DNA from: Terribacillus saccharophilus
GTDB lineage: Bacteria > Bacillota > Bacilli > Bacillales > Amphibacillaceae
Assembly: GCF_002272075.1 (NCBI RefSeq)
Contig: NZ_NPBJ01000004.1
Location: 186,001-250,000 of the forward strand
Length of the DNA stretch: 64,000 nt
Direction: 5' to 3'
Positions 8,614-17,892 of this stretch are shown here, piece after piece. The notes beneath the pieces are model-generated. The model saw nothing but the letters and a program-made list of their open reading frames with translations. It had not been told where the DNA came from and did no database searches. A program made the position numbers and the translations under genes. Each line of letters starts with the position of its first letter. Position 1 is the stretch's first letter.

Positions 8614-9030
8614 TTAGTAGGAAAGTAAAAGCCATTGGAACAAGGATCCGGTGATTTTCCCCAGGACGATTGCCATAAAGAACCAGATCAGACTACTATC
8701 CAGACCAATTCGTCTAGTCAGGATCGGGAATACATTCAGCACCTCTGTCAAAGCTGCAGCAAGCATTCCGACGAATATACCATGCAAAAGACCCCAAAGC
8801 GTGATCAGAAGAGTCGGCGCATGAAAATGAAAATAGTGGAAGGAAAGAATTGTTCCGGCGAAAGCGCCGGCAGTGACACCTGCTTCATATGAAATCAGGA
8901 AATTCTGTGTCTTGCTAAGCTGCACCAATCTCGGAATAATACCTAGTACAGTCAGAAAAGCAACAAATCCTGCTCCAGTTGCAAGCCCGGCACTGAGCCC
9001 GATCAGCAGTTCAACTGTGGCGATCCACAT
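8614..9030 (-). CDS. spoVAB: Stage V sporulation protein AB
   Basis: A 138-residue membrane protein with about four or five hydrophobic helices (ELLIGLSAGLATGAGFVAFL at the start, LIWFFMAIVLGKITGSLF at the end). Family role: part of the SpoVA DPA-uptake complex; its precise function is unknown. It overlaps the end of spoVAA by 20 bases and has only a weak GGAAC ribosome site, so it is probably translated by coupling. Confidence 0.92.
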   Translation of the reverse strand: MWIATVELLIGLSAGLATGAGFVAFLTVLGIIPRLVQLSKTQNFLISYEAGVTAGAFAGTILSFHYFHFHAPTLLITLWGLLHGIFVGMLAAALTEVLNVFPILTRRIGLDSSLIWFFMAIVLGKITGSLFQWLLLSY

Positions 9031-9634
9031 GCTGCTGTTCCAATTCGTTTTCGTGATAAGCTACATAAACATCCATATCACGCTGATATTTGTGCATCTC
9101 TACCTCCAGAGGGCTAGGCTCTTCATTCAAACGCTTCTTGAATACATGGTTGAAAAAGAGAATCATTCCCACTCCGATGCCAATGCTGTACGGAATTTGC
9201 AGCCAAAGCGGATGCACAAGCCTTTCTCCAGTCAACAGAAAGTGAATCTGCTGCTGCACCGGCTCCATCGCAACATCGAAATGAAAATTCATGATCGTCA
9301 TTGCCGACCCTATGAACAAAAGCAGCCAGATGAGAATGACGAGAGGCCATACAGTGCGTTTCTTTGCATGCTGGACATGGACAATCGTTTGTTCCGCGCC
9401 GATCAGCTGCAGTTCATGCTCCGGGAAGAGCTTCATCAGCTGCTGAAATACCGAGAAACAATCGAGGACAACGATATTGCTGTCTTTTTTAGTTATACGG
9501 TAGATAACGGTGTCGAGCATGCGTTCCTTATAATCTCCAGCATTCGCGATATGAGCGATATCTTTGAGCTTGATCACGGATTCTGGAGAAATAGTGATCT
9601 TCCGGATGAACCGGATATATACAATAGCTGGCAT
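9011..9634 (-). CDS. spoVAA: Stage V sporulation protein AA
   Basis: First gene of the spoVA operon: 207 residues, with a soluble N-terminal ~100-residue domain (VYIRFIRKITISPESVIKLKDIA) and two hydrophobic helices (LVILIWLLLFIGSAMTI; IGIGVGMILFFNHVF). The ATG at 9634 has AGGAGGAGAGGTG upstream. A near-perfect sigma-G promoter lies 39-67 bases before the start. Expected in the inner spore membrane as part of the DPA-uptake machine. Confidence 0.93.
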   Translation of the reverse strand: MPAIVYIRFIRKITISPESVIKLKDIAHIANAGDYKERMLDTVIYRITKKDSNIVVLDCFSVFQQLMKLFPEHELQLIGAEQTIVHVQHAKKRTVWPLVILIWLLLFIGSAMTIMNFHFDVAMEPVQQQIHFLLTGERLVHPLWLQIPYSIGIGVGMILFFNHVFKKRLNEEPSPLEVEMHKYQRDMDVYVAYHENELEQQHVDRHS

Positions 9635-9672
9635 AATACACCTCTCCTCCTATGAAGAAGGGTTTCTGTACT

Positions 9673-9701
9673 TAGTATGGGAAAAGCACAGGAAAACATG
9701 C
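9673..9701 (-). promoter_or_regulatory. Sigma-G promoter of the spoVA operon
   Basis: Read on the minus strand: GCATG (-35, 9697-9701), a 17-base spacer and CATACTA (-10, 9673-9679), which fits the sigma-G consensus. Forespore-specific expression of spoVAA-F follows from it. Confidence 0.8.
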
Positions 9702-9716
9702 TGGTAATTACAGGCA

Positions 9717-9749
9717 ATAAAAAAAGCTTCTGCACGATGTGCAGAAGCT
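9717..9749 (-). terminator. Terminator of the spoIIA-sigF operon
   Basis: AGCTTCTGCAC and GTGCAGAAGCT form an 11-bp perfect stem with a GAT loop, then a T-run on the minus strand. The stem includes the sigF stop codon. Confidence 0.9.
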
Positions 9750-10512
9750 ACTTTTCCAGCTGTTCTTTTATACTAGCCAAAATTTTCTTTTCAAGACGGG
9801 AAACCTGGACTTGGGAAATACCGAGCCGTTCTGATACTTCAGATTGCGTTTGATCTTTGTAAAACCGCAAGTACACGATCAGCCGCTCTCTTTCACCAAG
9901 TGATTGAATCGCTTCTTGTAAGGCAAGTTTATCGAACCAGTTATCGTCCTGTTCGGCAATCTGGTCCAATAAAGTGATCGGATCTCCATCATTTTCGAAA
10001 ACTGTCTCATGGATTGAATGAGGCAGCTTGGCAGCCTCTTCCGCGTGGACAATATCCTCCGGTGACAGCTCCAGCTCCTTGGCAATTTCCTGAATTGTCG
10101 GCACTCGATTGAGTTCTTTTGTTAATTCTTCTTTTTTCTTTCTTACTTTATTGGCTGTTTCTTTAAGTGAGCGACTGACCTTCAGACTGCCATCGTCGCG
10201 GATAAAACGTTGAATCTCCCCGATGATCATCGGTACCGCATATGTGGAGAAGCGTACGTCATATGACAAATCAAATTTATCAATTGACTTAATCAACCCA
10301 ATACATCCAATCTGGAACAGATCATCAGGATCATAACCGCGATTAATGAAACGCTGGACGACAGACCAGACGAGTCGTACATTTCTTTCGACAAGGATGT
10401 CCCTTGCTTCTTTATCACCATTCTGACTTAACTGGATGTATGTTTTCACTTGCTTATCGGTCAATTGTTCTTTTGCCTTCTGCTGTTTCAAATATACATC
10501 CATATTTCCCAC
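9748..10512 (-). CDS. sigF: Forespore RNA polymerase sigma-F factor
   Basis: The first forespore-specific sigma factor (254 residues). Region 2 shows NVRLVWSVVQRFINRGYDPDDLFQIGCIGLIKSIDKFD with the -10-recognition segment YAVPMIIGEIQRFIRDD. Region 4 ends with the helix-turn-helix QSEVSERLGISQVQVSRLEKKIL. It starts immediately after the spoIIAB stop and is held inactive by SpoIIAB. An in-frame RBS is seen within the end of spoIIAB. Order spoIIAA-spoIIAB-sigF-spoVA is as in B. subtilis. Confidence 0.97.
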   Translation of the reverse strand: MGNMDVYLKQQKAKEQLTDKQVKTYIQLSQNGDKEARDILVERNVRLVWSVVQRFINRGYDPDDLFQIGCIGLIKSIDKFDLSYDVRFSTYAVPMIIGEIQRFIRDDGSLKVSRSLKETANKVRKKKEELTKELNRVPTIQEIAKELELSPEDIVHAEEAAKLPHSIHETVFENDGDPITLLDQIAEQDDNWFDKLALQEAIQSLGERERLIVYLRFYKDQTQSEVSERLGISQVQVSRLEKKILASIKEQLEK

Positions 10513-10956
10513 CTACTGACTCATGGCTTTGCTTCGATTGAACTGCTTATTCATCGTCACTGTTGTGCCTTCGCCTTCCCTTGAATGCACATATACATGA
10601 TCCATGAAATTCTCCATGATCGTAAAACCCATGCCGGACCGTTCCAAATCAGGCTTTGATGTGTAAAGAGGCTCCATTGCTTCCTCTACATCTGGAATGC
10701 CAACACCTTCATCCTGAATGATCAATTCCACTTCATCATCAGACAGTGCACAAATAATTGTGATCATCTGGTCTGGATCTGAATTGTAACCATGGATAAT
10801 GGAATTGGTTACTGCTTCAGAAACGACTGTTTTGATTTCGGTTAGCTCGTCCATTGTCGGGTCCAGCTGTGAGACGAAGGATGCAACTGTTACACGGGCA
10901 AAAGCTTCATTCCTGCTTTGACTCGAAAAGGAAAACCGCATCATATTCGTGTTCAT
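10513..10956 (-). CDS. spoIIAB: Anti-sigma F factor / serine kinase SpoIIAB
   Basis: A 147-residue GHKL-type kinase and anti-sigma factor. The N-box [15 protein letters not shown] and G1 box [15 protein letters not shown], plus the lid and G2 ([15 protein letters not shown]), mark the ATP site. It binds sigma-F, and phosphorylates SpoIIAA on serine. It overlaps spoIIAA by four bases and abuts sigF, so the three proteins are made in coupled amounts. Confidence 0.96.
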   Translation of the reverse strand: MNTNMMRFSFSSQSRNEAFARVTVASFVSQLDPTMDELTEIKTVVSEAVTNSIIHGYNSDPDQMITIICALSDDEVELIIQDEGVGIPDVEEAMEPLYTSKPDLERSGMGFTIMENFMDHVYVHSREGEGTTVTMNKQFNRSKAMSQ

Positions 10957-11309
10957 GATAATACCACCCCGAAAGTTTCCAGCGCATAGCGCTCATTTTC
11001 TTCAAATCGGATAATCTTGAATAGTCCGGATAACTGGAACAGTCTGTCTACAGCCGGTGTAAGACTGCAGACGACCATTTCCCTTCCTTCTGCTTTTAGT
11101 TCTTTATATCTGCCAAGAATGACACCTAGTCCAGAGCTATCCATAAATGAAAGAGATTCCAGATTCAGAACCATATGTTTGATGCCAGGCTGCTGCAGGG
11201 CAAGCTGCCAGCTTTCTTTTAAATCGCTCGCTGTATGATGATCGAGCTCCCCGTTCAGACGTGCCAGCAAAATGGTTTCCTTCAATTCATAATCAACTGT
11301 CAACCCCAT
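10953..11309 (-). CDS. spoIIAA: Anti-sigma F factor antagonist SpoIIAA
   Basis: A 118-residue STAS-domain protein. The phosphorylated serine lies in [18 protein letters not shown] (second serine of DSSG, near residue 58). Unphosphorylated SpoIIAA frees sigma-F by binding SpoIIAB after septation. It is the first gene of the spoIIA-sigF unit in this window, and a sigma-H-like promoter lies in the dacF-spoIIAA gap. The ATG is preceded by GGGAGGAG. Confidence 0.96.
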   Translation of the reverse strand: MGLTVDYELKETILLARLNGELDHHTASDLKESWQLALQQPGIKHMVLNLESLSFMDSSGLGVILGRYKELKAEGREMVVCSLTPAVDRLFQLSGLFKIIRFEENERYALETFGVVLS

Positions 11310-11339
11310 AGATTTTCTCCTCCCTTATCTGCTTATAGA

Positions 11340-11366
11340 TTTCTGCAGAAAAAGGCGAATACCTTT
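11340..11366 (-). promoter_or_regulatory. Sigma-H-like promoter of spoIIAA-AB-sigF
   Basis: On the minus strand, AAAGGTATT (-35; one mismatch to RNAGGAWWW), 11 bases, then GCAGAAA (-10; one mismatch to RNNGAAT). It sits 31-57 bases before the spoIIAA start. Sigma-H control of this operon is established in B. subtilis. Confidence 0.6.
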
Positions 11367-11408
11367 CGAGTGACAAAAATAGAAAAAACTCGCACGTCTT
11401 AGTCAGAA

Positions 11409-12569
11409 TCAGCGAAATTTCACCACATCGTCAAAGCTGCGTTTGATCAGCAGCCAATAGCTTGCTTTTGGAACGTCTTCTTTCATGATGAGCGGCGTTG
11501 AAGAAACATGTTTACCATCGGCTTTCACTTCAAGCACACCTACTTGTTCCCCTGCTTTTAGCGGAAGGGAGAGCTCTGGTTTATAGACGATTTCCGTCGA
11601 CAATTCCCCAAGCTTTTCCCCTTTTTTGACAAGCAGCGACACTGGTGTGCTAGTCACTACTGGTACATCTTTATTGCGAGCCTTCAGCATATCAAGCTTG
11701 GCCACGGTCTGGTCCTGTTTATAAAGCTGCTTTATCGTATACTGGTTGAAACCATAATCGAGCAGCTGGGAAACTTCATTATTCCGCTGCTTAGGTGTCT
11801 CAGCGCCCATTACGACTGCTATAACCCGCATTCCATCTTTCTTGGCGGTAGCCGTGAGGCAATATCTTGCTTCTTTTGTAAATCCGGTTTTCAAGCCATC
11901 AACACCAGGATAAAACTTTACTAGCTTATTCGTATTGACAAGCCAGAATGGATCGTCGGTGTCCTTGCGCAGATAATCTTCATAAATACTTGTAAATTCA
12001 GTGATTTCTTCATGCTCAAGCAATGCTCTGGCCATCATCGCCATATCTTTAGCCGTCGAATAATGATCTTTAGCAGGAAGGCCGGTAACATTTTGGAACT
12101 TTGTATGAGTCAGGCCGAGTTCTCTTGCTTTCTCGTTCATTTTTTGGACGAATCCATCTTCGGTACCTGCAATCTTCTCAGCCAGTGCTACACTAGCATC
12201 GTTACCTGATGCAACAGCGACACCTTTAAGGAGATCTTTCACTGTCATTTCTTCTCCAGGTTCAAGGAAGATTTGTGATCCGCCCATGCTTGCTGCATAC
12301 TCACTTGCTCTGACTTTTTCATCATATCGCAGCTTACCAGCTTCGATTTCTTCCATAATGAGTAGCATCGTCATGATTTTTGTCATACTGGCTGGCGGAA
12401 GCTGCTCCTCCATATTTTCACCTGCCAGGACACGACCGGTATCACGTTCGATTAAAATAGTTGATTTAGCTGTCTTTTCTTCTTGTTTTGCAGCAAAAGT
12501 CTGTGGCGGGAGTGCCATAAGACTAATAACGAAAGCGATCAGCAAACTTAATAGACTCATTTTTTTCAT
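11409..12569 (-). CDS. dacF: D-alanyl-D-alanine carboxypeptidase DacF
   Basis: A low-molecular-weight penicillin-binding protein (386 residues) that trims stem peptides in spore peptidoglycan. An N-terminal signal peptide (LLSLLIAFVISLMALPPQTFA) leads to the three active-site motifs: SMTK (near residue 62), SGN in VASGNDASV and KTG in GLKTGFTKEA. A C-terminal beta domain and an amphipathic tail (SYWLLIKRSFDDVVKF) for membrane attachment follow. It lies between pdp and spoIIAA. B. subtilis dacF is forespore-expressed under sigma-F/sigma-G and can read into spoIIA; a clear forespore promoter was not found here. Confidence 0.94.
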   Translation of the reverse strand: MKKMSLLSLLIAFVISLMALPPQTFAAKQEEKTAKSTILIERDTGRVLAGENMEEQLPPASMTKIMTMLLIMEEIEAGKLRYDEKVRASEYAASMGGSQIFLEPGEEMTVKDLLKGVAVASGNDASVALAEKIAGTEDGFVQKMNEKARELGLTHTKFQNVTGLPAKDHYSTAKDMAMMARALLEHEEITEFTSIYEDYLRKDTDDPFWLVNTNKLVKFYPGVDGLKTGFTKEARYCLTATAKKDGMRVIAVVMGAETPKQRNNEVSQLLDYGFNQYTIKQLYKQDQTVAKLDMLKARNKDVPVVTSTPVSLLVKKGEKLGELSTEIVYKPELSLPLKAGEQVGVLEVKADGKHVSSTPLIMKEDVPKASYWLLIKRSFDDVVKFR

Positions 12570-12641
12570 TTAAGGTTCCTCCGTTTACGGTAATACAGTT
12601 AGAATCTCCCAAATGAAATGATTTATTAATATTTTGCACAC

Positions 12642-12672
12642 AAAAAAAAGCAGCCCTTAAAAAGGACTGCTT
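12642..12672 (-). terminator. Terminator of the drm-punA-pdp operon
   Basis: On the minus strand, AAGCAGTCCTT pairs with AAGGGCTGCTT (one mismatch or wobble), followed by eight Ts. Confidence 0.88.
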
Positions 12673-12676
12673 AACA

Positions 12677-13978
12677 TTAGGAAATGACGTCGTATATCAG
12701 TTCCATTTTTTTAGGCTGAGCTGTATCGATAGTATATGAAGCTAATACTTTAGTCACGGAATCCACAGCTTGTGCATCACGTGCGTGCAAAATCGCAATT
12801 GTTTCGCCTTGTTCTACAGCATCTCCCTGCTTTTTCTTCAAGGTGATACCAACAGCATGATCGATGTCATCATCTTTTGTCGCACGACCTGCACCTAAAT
12901 ACATAGCTGCCGTTCCAATTCCTTCCGCATCAATGCTGTGAACGAAACCAGCAACAGGTGCTTTTACTTCAATATGATAATCCGCTTGTGGTAATAGTTC
13001 CGGGTTATCGACAAGCGCCGTATCGCCGCCCTGAGCGCCGATGAACGTACGGAAAGCTGCCAATGCAGTTCCGTTATCCAAGCATGCTTCCAGATGCGCA
13101 CGGGCTTCCTCGTAGCTTGAGAACTTATCTGCTAAAAGTGCCATATGAGCTGCCAATTCAACGGAAATTTCACGTAAATCTGTTATCTTCTCACCACTTA
13201 AGACTTGGATTGCTTCTTTCACTTCGTTGCTATTTCCAACCTCAAATCCCAGCGGCTGGTTCATGTCCGTGATGACAGCAACCGTCTGACGGCCGAGATT
13301 CTTACCGATTTTAACCATTGTTTCTGCCAATTTCTTGGAGTCATCCAATGATTTCATGAAAGCACCAGAACCTGTTTTCACGTCAAGTACGATCGCTTCC
13401 GCACCAGATGCCAGCTTTTTGCTCATGATAGAGCTTGCGATGAGTGGAATTGTGTTAACCGTACCTGTAACATCACGCAGCGCATATAGCTTTTTATCTG
13501 CTGGTGCCAGGTTACCGGTCTGACCAGCTACTGCAAGTTTATTTTCATTCACCAATCCCATGAATTGCTCGCGGCTCAAATCAATTGAGAAGCCATTGAA
13601 GGATTCAAGTTTATCCAATGTTCCGCCAGTGTGACCAAGACCGCGGCCAGACATCTTCGCAACTGGAATTCCGATAGCAGCGACAAGCGGTCCTGTAATC
13701 AAGGTGATTTTATCTCCTACACCGCCTGTGCTATGTTTATCGACTTTTTTACCTTCGATGCTGCTAAGGTCAAATGTTTCGCCAGAGTTGGCCATCTCTT
13801 CTGTCAGCCAAGCTGTTTCTTCTTCTGTCATGCCATTGAAATAGACTGTCATTAAGAAGGCAGAAGCCTGATAATCAGGGATATCCCCTTTTGTATAACC
13901 ATGGACGAAAAAGGCTACCTCTTCTTTGGAGAGCGTACCGCCATCTCTTTTTTTTGTAATTAAATCAACCATTCTCAT
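12677..13978 (-). CDS. pdp: Pyrimidine-nucleoside phosphorylase
   Basis: A 433-residue enzyme that splits uridine and thymidine with phosphate to base and (deoxy)ribose-1-phosphate. The phosphate/ribose site [13 protein letters not shown] (near residue 80), [18 protein letters not shown] and the conserved [14 protein letters not shown] identify the family. It closes the drm-punA-pdp operon, 15 bases after punA. In B. subtilis pdp sits in the dra-nupC-pdp operon instead, so this arrangement groups purine and pyrimidine phosphorolysis with phosphopentomutase. Confidence 0.96.
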   Translation of the reverse strand: MRMVDLITKKRDGGTLSKEEVAFFVHGYTKGDIPDYQASAFLMTVYFNGMTEEETAWLTEEMANSGETFDLSSIEGKKVDKHSTGGVGDKITLITGPLVAAIGIPVAKMSGRGLGHTGGTLDKLESFNGFSIDLSREQFMGLVNENKLAVAGQTGNLAPADKKLYALRDVTGTVNTIPLIASSIMSKKLASGAEAIVLDVKTGSGAFMKSLDDSKKLAETMVKIGKNLGRQTVAVITDMNQPLGFEVGNSNEVKEAIQVLSGEKITDLREISVELAAHMALLADKFSSYEEARAHLEACLDNGTALAAFRTFIGAQGGDTALVDNPELLPQADYHIEVKAPVAGFVHSIDAEGIGTAAMYLGAGRATKDDDIDHAVGITLKKKQGDAVEQGETIAILHARDAQAVDSVTKVLASYTIDTAQPKKMELIYDVIS

Positions 13979-13993
13979 ATTCGTTCACCTGCT

Positions 13994-14824
13994 TTATTTT
14001 ATTGGAAGCTGCTTAACAATTTCTTTTACGAAACGCAGGAAATCTTCCCTAACTTGACCCGTTGTCTCCATCACTTCATCATGCGTAAGCGGCTGGTCAA
14101 GGATACCAGCTGCCATATTGGAGATACAAGAAATACCCAGAACTTCCATTTTGGCATGACTGGCAACGATCACTTCCGGAACTGTAGACATACCGACTGC
14201 ATCTCCGCCCCAAACTCGAAGCATCCGCACTTCAGCACCTGTTTCATAAGATGGACCTGTATTACCGACATAAACGCCTTCCTTCACTCCAAGTCCGATT
14301 CTAGCGGCCACTTCACGCGCATAGCCTAGAAGCTCTTTGCTGTAGACAGAAGACATGTCCGGGAAACGAGCTCCCAGCTCTTCATCATTTGGTCCGATAA
14401 GCGGATTTGTCCCCATATTGTTGATATGATCTGTGATCAGCATCAAGTCGCCTGGTTCGAAGCTTTCGTTAATTCCACCTGCTGCATTCGTAACAATCAA
14501 TGATTGAACACCTAGAGCCTTCATTACACGGACAGGTAAAGTCACGAGCTCCATCGGATATCCTTCATAGAAATGGAACCGTCCCTGCATAGCTATTACA
14601 TCTTGTCCTTCTAGCTTTCCGATGACAAGTTGACCTTTATGTCCGCTGACCGTCGAAACTGGGAATCCCGGAATATCTCCATAAGGTACGACTGTTGTTT
14701 CTGTAATCTCATCAGCCAGTACTCCAAGTCCAGATCCTAAAATTAGGCCAATCTTTGGTGTGCTAGTCAGTTTCTCTTTTATATAATCTGCTGCCTGTTT
14801 GATCGCTTCAGCCTGCATGTTCAT
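13994..14824 (-). CDS. punA: Purine-nucleoside phosphorylase (class II, PunA/PupG)
   Basis: A 276-residue trimeric PNP for guanosine and inosine. The phosphate loop [14 protein letters not shown] (near residue 30), [11 protein letters not shown], the base site [20 protein letters not shown] and [18 protein letters not shown] are all present. Its start codon ATG overlaps the TGA of drm, so the two are coupled. Products feed phosphopentomutase. Confidence 0.95.
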   Translation of the reverse strand: MNMQAEAIKQAADYIKEKLTSTPKIGLILGSGLGVLADEITETTVVPYGDIPGFPVSTVSGHKGQLVIGKLEGQDVIAMQGRFHFYEGYPMELVTLPVRVMKALGVQSLIVTNAAGGINESFEPGDLMLITDHINNMGTNPLIGPNDEELGARFPDMSSVYSKELLGYAREVAARIGLGVKEGVYVGNTGPSYETGAEVRMLRVWGGDAVGMSTVPEVIVASHAKMEVLGISCISNMAAGILDQPLTHDEVMETTGQVREDFLRFVKEIVKQLPIK

Positions 14825-16008
14825 TTCCCCTTCTTCTTCAATGCTTGTAAAAAGCTTGTTCCGTGCTCTGGCATTTCGATACCAAAGTTATCTGCAATCG
14901 TCGCAGCGATATCTGCAAATGTATTGCGCAATTCCAGTTCCACTCCTTGATCAGTACCAGTATGGTAAGCAATCAATGGCACATATTCACGTGTATGGTC
15001 TGTCCCAGGCGCAACAGGGTCATTACCATGATCAGCTGTAATAATAAGCAAATCGTCTTCTTTCAGTTTATCAAGTACTTCTGGAAGCCGTTTATCATAA
15101 TCCTCCAGCGCCTGTGCATAGCCCTCCGGATCGCGGCGATGACCATATTTCGCATCAAAATCGACCAAGTTAAGGAAGCTGATGCCCGTAAAATCATCAT
15201 CCATACTTTCTACAATCTTCGTCATACCATCGTCATTATCCTTCGTACGAACAGACTTTGTCACACCTTCACCATCGTAAATATCAGAAATCTTTCCTAG
15301 AGCGATGACATCAAAGTTCGCATCCTGCAAGCTATTCATGGTCGTTCTGCCGAAAGGCTTCAATGCATAGTCATGGCGGTTCGAAGTACGTTCAAAAGCA
15401 CCTGGTTTACCAACGAATGGACGAGCGATGATGCGTCCTACCATATAAGGATCATCCAATGTCATCTCACGTGCGATTTCACAAATTTTGTACAGCTCAT
15501 CAAGCGGGATGATATCTTCATGGGCAGCAATTTGTAAAACGGAATCTGCAGATGTATAAACAATCATATCTCCAGTTTTCATATGCTGTTCTCCGAGTTC
15601 ATCCAAGATCTCTGTACCGGAAGCTGGTTTATTACCGATAATACCTCGTCCAGTCCGCTGCTTCAGTTCATCAAGCAATGCATCTGGAAAACCATCAGGG
15701 AACGTGCGGAAAGGCTGATCGATACGCAGGCCCATGATTTCCCAGTGCCCAGTCATTGTATCTTTGCCATTAGATGCTTCCTCCATTTTTGTGTAAAACG
15801 CTTTTGGCTGTTTGGCAGCCTGTATACCTTCTACTTCTCGGATGTTACCAAGGCCAAGAGCCGCCATATTAGGCATTTGCAAACCGCCGCGGTGAGAAGC
15901 GATGTGACCGAGTGTATCTGCTCCTTTATCACCGAAAGCTTCTGCATCCGGTGCTTCTCCAATACCGACAGAATCCATTACTATAAGAAATACGCGTTTG
16001 AAATCCAA
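14821..16008 (-). CDS. drm: Phosphopentomutase (DeoB/Drm)
   Basis: A 395-residue alkaline-phosphatase-superfamily enzyme interconverting (deoxy)ribose-1- and 5-phosphate. Metal ligands are visible in [17 protein letters not shown] at the N-terminus and [24 protein letters not shown] near the C-terminus; the phospho-threonine region is KDTMTGHWE. The start is a TTG with AGGAGG seven bases before it. It follows xerD by 24 bases and leads the nucleoside operon, the order known in B. subtilis (ripX-drm-pupG). Confidence 0.95.
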   Translation of the reverse strand: MDFKRVFLIVMDSVGIGEAPDAEAFGDKGADTLGHIASHRGGLQMPNMAALGLGNIREVEGIQAAKQPKAFYTKMEEASNGKDTMTGHWEIMGLRIDQPFRTFPDGFPDALLDELKQRTGRGIIGNKPASGTEILDELGEQHMKTGDMIVYTSADSVLQIAAHEDIIPLDELYKICEIAREMTLDDPYMVGRIIARPFVGKPGAFERTSNRHDYALKPFGRTTMNSLQDANFDVIALGKISDIYDGEGVTKSVRTKDNDDGMTKIVESMDDDFTGISFLNLVDFDAKYGHRRDPEGYAQALEDYDKRLPEVLDKLKEDDLLIITADHGNDPVAPGTDHTREYVPLIAYHTGTDQGVELELRNTFADIAATIADNFGIEMPEHGTSFLQALKKKGK

Positions 16009-16032
16009 GTTAAAGCCTCCTAATTTAAATCT

Positions 16033-16917
16033 TTAAGCCCGAGGATGATGTGTTTTGTAAATATCCTTCAGTCTTGTTTTCGTCACATGCGTGTAAATCT
16101 GTGTCGTACTAATATCAGCGTGACCGAGCATTTCCTGAACAGCACGCAAATCAGCCCCATTCTCCAACAAATGCGTTGCAAATGAATGACGCAGTGTGTG
16201 TGGGGTGATTTCTTTCTGAATCCCGGCATCCCGGGCTATCTGTTTCAACACCTTCCAGAATCCTTGTCGAGATAAAGGATTTCCATGATGATTCACAAAC
16301 AGGATGTCGCTTGCTTTGGATTTTAGCAAGACCTTACGGGACCGGTTCAAATATTCCTCCAGCCTCGCCTTTGCCATATCTCCTAGCGGAACGATCCGTT
16401 CCTTCGATCCTTTCCCGAAACAGCGGACAAAGCCCATTTCCAGATGAAGATCATCCAGTTCCAATGCCAAGAGCTCTGATACCCGCAGTCCTGTTGCGTA
16501 TAGTGTTTCCAGCATCGCGCGATTACGAATCGTCAATGTATCAGTTCCTGGACATGTGAGCAGTTTGTCCACTTCATCAGAAGAAAGGATCTTCGGCAGC
16601 TTGCGTTCTTTCTTCGGTGTATCGATATGTATACTCGGATCTTCCTTCAGTCCGTATTCGCGCAGCAAAAACTGATGGAAGAGTCTGATGCTGGATAATG
16701 TCCGTGCTATCGTCGCAGCTGATTTCCCATCATCATGCAGCCAGCGCAAATAGGCAGTCAGTTTGGCTCGAGTCACTTGTGCCCACTCTTGCACTTCATT
16801 TTCCTGAAGATATCTTGTATATGTACGCAGATCTCGGGCGTAGGATTGCAGTGTATTCTCCGAAAGACCCCGTTCGATCTGCAAATAATGGATAAAGTCA
16901 TCCAGTGCTTCCTGCAT
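16033..16917 (-). CDS. xerD: Site-specific tyrosine recombinase XerD (RipX)
   Basis: A 294-residue recombinase that, with CodV/XerC, resolves chromosome dimers at dif. The N-terminal SAM-like domain ([19 protein letters not shown]) is followed by the catalytic domain with [11 protein letters not shown] (Arg), the [19 protein letters not shown] box (His-x-x-Arg) and [14 protein letters not shown] (His and the nucleophile Tyr). No dif site was recognised in this window. It is five bases after yqzK. Confidence 0.95.
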   Translation of the reverse strand: MQEALDDFIHYLQIERGLSENTLQSYARDLRTYTRYLQENEVQEWAQVTRAKLTAYLRWLHDDGKSAATIARTLSSIRLFHQFLLREYGLKEDPSIHIDTPKKERKLPKILSSDEVDKLLTCPGTDTLTIRNRAMLETLYATGLRVSELLALELDDLHLEMGFVRCFGKGSKERIVPLGDMAKARLEEYLNRSRKVLLKSKASDILFVNHHGNPLSRQGFWKVLKQIARDAGIQKEITPHTLRHSFATHLLENGADLRAVQEMLGHADISTTQIYTHVTKTRLKDIYKTHHPRA

Positions 16918-16922
16918 CTATC

Positions 16923-17132
16923 CTACTCTCCTAACCGGAAGAATAACGTCATCCTATCCACTAGACTTTCCTGCTCCATTGCTGCAACTTTCACTGCATT
17001 TCCCTCTGGAGGGTCATAGCGGTGATAGCTCTCATATTCACTATGGATGAACCGTAATCCAAAATAGAAGAATGTGGAGCAAGCTACAAATACGAGCAGA
17101 AGTTTACAGGTGTCGAAGATGAATCGCTTCAT
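16923..17132 (-). CDS. yqzK: YqzK-like DUF4227 small membrane protein
   Basis: A 69-residue protein with one N-terminal membrane helix (LLLVFVACSTFFYFGLRFI) followed by a conserved soluble tail (HRYDPPEGNAVKV). This matches the DUF4227 protein found between fur and ripX in Bacillus. Function unknown. It is closely coupled to xerD (five-base gap). Confidence 0.85.
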   Translation of the reverse strand: MKRFIFDTCKLLLVFVACSTFFYFGLRFIHSEYESYHRYDPPEGNAVKVAAMEQESLVDRMTLFFRLGE

Positions 17133-17250
17133 GTATACGTCCCCTTTCTCTGGCTTGTCTTTGTAACAGACTATGCCAAAGAAGGCGGAATTTATACGTA
17201 CAGGATAACGTTACCTCATTCCTCTTGTTTTGTAAATTAGTTAGTGAAAC

Positions 17251-17286
17251 GAAAGAAAGCCTTTTCCATCTACTTGGAAAGGCTTC
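17251..17286 (-). terminator. Terminator of fur
   Basis: On the minus strand, AAGCCTTTCCAAG pairs imperfectly with the following TGGAAAAGGCTT, then runs into CTTTCTTTCG. It lies just after the fur stop. Confidence 0.75.
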
Positions 17287-17292
17287 ATCTGC

Positions 17293-17784
17293 TTATGATG
17301 TTCGATTCACTTGCACAGTGGCTGCTTCGAGCTCTTCTTCCTTCTCACTAGCCTGACAGACACGGCAGATACCATGGAAAGTAAGGCGGTGATCCTTCAC
17401 CTTAAATCCCCAGTCACTTTGGACGATCTTCTCGACGTCCTCTAGAAGGTCTTCATCAATTTCCTCGACGGATCCGCATTCCATGCAGACAAGGTGGTGA
17501 TGGAAGTGCGTTGCCCCTTCTTTGCGAAGGTCATAGCGGGAAACGCCGTCCCCGAAGTTTATTTTATCAACAATTTTCAATTCTGATAATAATTCCAGTG
17601 TACGGTATACAGTAGCCAAACCGATTTCCGGTGCTTTTTCCTTTACGAGGAGGTAGACGTCTTCAGCGCTTAAATGGTCCTCTTCTCGCTCCAGCAGCAC
17701 ACGTACCGTTGCTTCCCGCTGCGGTGTCAGCTTGTAGCTCTGCGCATGTAATTGCTTCTTTATGCGTTCAATGCGGTGTTCCAA
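17293..17784 (-). CDS. fur: Ferric uptake regulator Fur
   Basis: A 163-residue Fur protein. The winged-helix domain shows YKLTPQREATVRVLLE and GLATVYRTLELLSELKIV; the metal-binding HFHHHLVCMECG and the second Cys pair region GICRVC (structural zinc) are present. I chose the TTG start at 17784 because GGGAGG lies seven bases before it and the product then begins as B. subtilis Fur does. A longer start at 17811 has no ribosome site. The tail after the last cysteine is ~15 residues longer than in B. subtilis. The promoter carries tandem PerR boxes, so peroxide-responsive control of fur is likely, as known in B. subtilis. Confidence 0.95.
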   Translation of the reverse strand: MEHRIERIKKQLHAQSYKLTPQREATVRVLLEREEDHLSAEDVYLLVKEKAPEIGLATVYRTLELLSELKIVDKINFGDGVSRYDLRKEGATHFHHHLVCMECGSVEEIDEDLLEDVEKIVQSDWGFKVKDHRLTFHGICRVCQASEKEEELEAATVQVNRTS

Positions 17785-17813
17785 GTGAATTCCTCCCTCG
17801 TAATCCCACACTT

Positions 17814-17843
17814 ATTATATACTGATTGCGAAAAAGGTGTCAA
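17814..17843 (-). promoter_or_regulatory. Sigma-A promoter of fur
   Basis: On the minus strand: TTGACA (17838-17843), an 18-base spacer, TATAAT (17814-17819). It lies directly downstream of the PerR box. Confidence 0.8.
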
Positions 17844-17844
17844 A

Positions 17845-17859
17845 TTATAATTATTATAA
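17845..17859. promoter_or_regulatory. PerR box upstream of fur (perfect)
   Basis: TTATAATTATTATAA matches the PerR operator TTATAATNATTATAA at every fixed position. It abuts the -35 of the fur promoter, where binding would block polymerase. Confidence 0.85.
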
Positions 17860-17867
17860 ACAGCTAA

Positions 17868-17882
17868 TTATAATTATTCTTA
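17868..17882. promoter_or_regulatory. Second, imperfect PerR-like box
   Basis: TTATAATTATTCTTA agrees at 13 of 15 positions with the PerR/Fur-type operator. Its centre lies 23 bases (about two turns) from the first box, which suggests cooperative binding. Confidence 0.55.
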
Positions 17883-17892
17883 ATAGATTATC

